A program made the position numbers and the translations under genes. From UBA5399 sp964464145 (GTDB lineage Bacteria > Bacillota > Clostridia > Christensenellales > Christensenellaceae), in NCBI GenBank assembly GCA_964464145.1, contig CAYXFB010000104.1, positions 1 through 6,866 on the forward strand: a DNA stretch of 6,866 nt, in the 5' to 3' direction. The notes below the pieces were generated by a model. That model was not told the DNA's origin. It searched no databases and saw only the letters and a program-made list of their open reading frames with translations. Below, piece after piece: positions 6,342-6,866 of this stretch; the first letter of the stretch is position 1; every line of letters begins with the position of its first letter.

Positions 6342-6785
6342 TTATCTATATAAATCAAACAGACTTGAACCTAAAAATGCCTCTAAATCATGATCTTCTG
6401 CATATTTATTATTTAGCTCATATAAAGGTTTCATCGTCTCTTCATACTCTGTCATTGAGCCATGCATTAACTCGTTAAACTTGACCCTGTCAGTCAAAGC
6501 GTACTGAACTGCTGCCAATTGTTTCTGAAACATTTTTTGAAAGGCATCACCCATATAGCCACCAACTATATGCATAATTTTAGTGTCAAGCTCCACTTTT
6601 TCTTTTCGTTTTTCCATTTCAACAAAAAAGTCTTCTGTTTTGATTACCTCAAAATCTTCATCAAGCCTTAAATCATCAAGCGAAACCACAGGATTTAGCC
6701 CAATATCTTTATCTTCCGTCATTTCCTGCACTTTTGTGGTGGGTTTGTATATTACGTTCGCAGGTATCGTGTTTTCGATTTTCAT
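6342..6785 (-). CDS. Small helical protein of unknown function, first gene of the cluster
   Basis: I do not recognise this 147-residue protein. Residues 1-45 are polar and probably flexible (KIENTIPANVIYKPTTKVQE). About 46-147 look helical, with a charged, coiled-coil-like stretch (FFVEMEKRKEKVELDTKI) and a likely amphipathic helix around GDAFQKMFQKQLAAVQYAL. It has no signal peptide, no membrane segment and no cysteine, and it is acidic overall. The ATG at 6785 follows GGAGG with eight-base spacing, so the start is well supported. It lies 42 bases before the large duplicated protein, which has its own strong ribosome binding site, so the two are probably co-expressed. Size, position and helical content would suit a chaperone or small partner of the large protein, but nothing in the sequence proves this. 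Confidence 0.75.
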   Translation of the reverse strand: MKIENTIPANVIYKPTTKVQEMTEDKDIGLNPVVSLDDLRLDEDFEVIKTEDFFVEMEKRKEKVELDTKIMHIVGGYMGDAFQKMFQKQLAAVQYALTDRVKFNELMHGSMTEYEETMKPLYELNNKYAEDHDLEAFLGSSLFDLYR

Positions 6786-6866
6786 TTTGCTTACCTCCGT
6801 GCCACATTGGCCGTTTTGTAAAGTTAAATGAAAATTGAGACCTTGTAAAGCTTTCTGGTATGATGT
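6786..6866 (-). promoter_or_regulatory. Upstream region of the three-gene cluster
   Basis: This holds the GGAGG ribosome binding site (about 6794-6798) of the 147-residue gene. On the minus strand CTTTACAA occurs twice, at 6843-6850 and 6816-6823, 27 bases apart. One of these could supply a TTTACA -35 box followed after 17 bases by TAACTT, a poor -10. The promoter may also lie beyond the window. No terminator or gene end is seen here. Confidence 0.3.

Noticed and set aside
6342..6785. WXG100/type VII secretion substrate
   Set aside because: The size is near but there is no W-x-G turn between two helices and no clear C-terminal Y-x-x-x-D/E signal.
6800..6850. SigD/flagellar-type promoter (GCCAATGT resembling GCCGATAT) before the 147-residue gene
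   Set aside because: There is no TAAA at the required 14-16 base spacing, and the -10-like match lies only about 10 bases from the ribosome binding site.

Overview
The window is low-GC Firmicutes-type DNA, most likely from an anaerobic clostridial genome. The signs are AT-rich intergenic DNA, strong AGGAGG-type ribosome binding sites, a clostridial-style lone sigma region-4 protein, and IS21 and IS630 transposase relics of types common in that group. Every supported gene lies on the minus strand, so transcription runs from high to low coordinates. No RNA gene, CRISPR array or origin was seen.

The right two thirds (about 2281-6785) is a compact three-gene cluster. In transcription order it holds a 147-residue helical protein (6342-6785), a 745-residue protein built from two diverged copies of one ~340-residue unit (4062-6299), and a 552-residue protein with a clear signal peptide, two PPC-like beta domains and a carboxypeptidase-regulatory-like beta domain (2365-4023). 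The gaps are 42 and 38 bases, and a likely terminator closes the unit at 2281-2322. I recognise no family for the first two. Both lack signal peptides and contain no cysteine. The set is the best candidate here for an undescribed system, perhaps concerned with the cell surface or export, but its function is open.

A separate single-gene unit follows: a 126-residue sigma-70 region-4-like protein (1683-2063) with a GTG start, an excellent ribosome binding site flanked by a hairpin, and a convincing rho-independent terminator (1624-1663).

The left end (1-1615) is a graveyard of mobile DNA. An IS630-type transposase relic with frameshifts is cut at 1028/1029 by the end of an IS21-type element. 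That end carries three near-24-bp tandem repeats, followed by an istA gene that keeps all three DDE catalytic residues. However, istA appears to have an early stop at codon 3 and loses its C-terminal part, and no istB is present.
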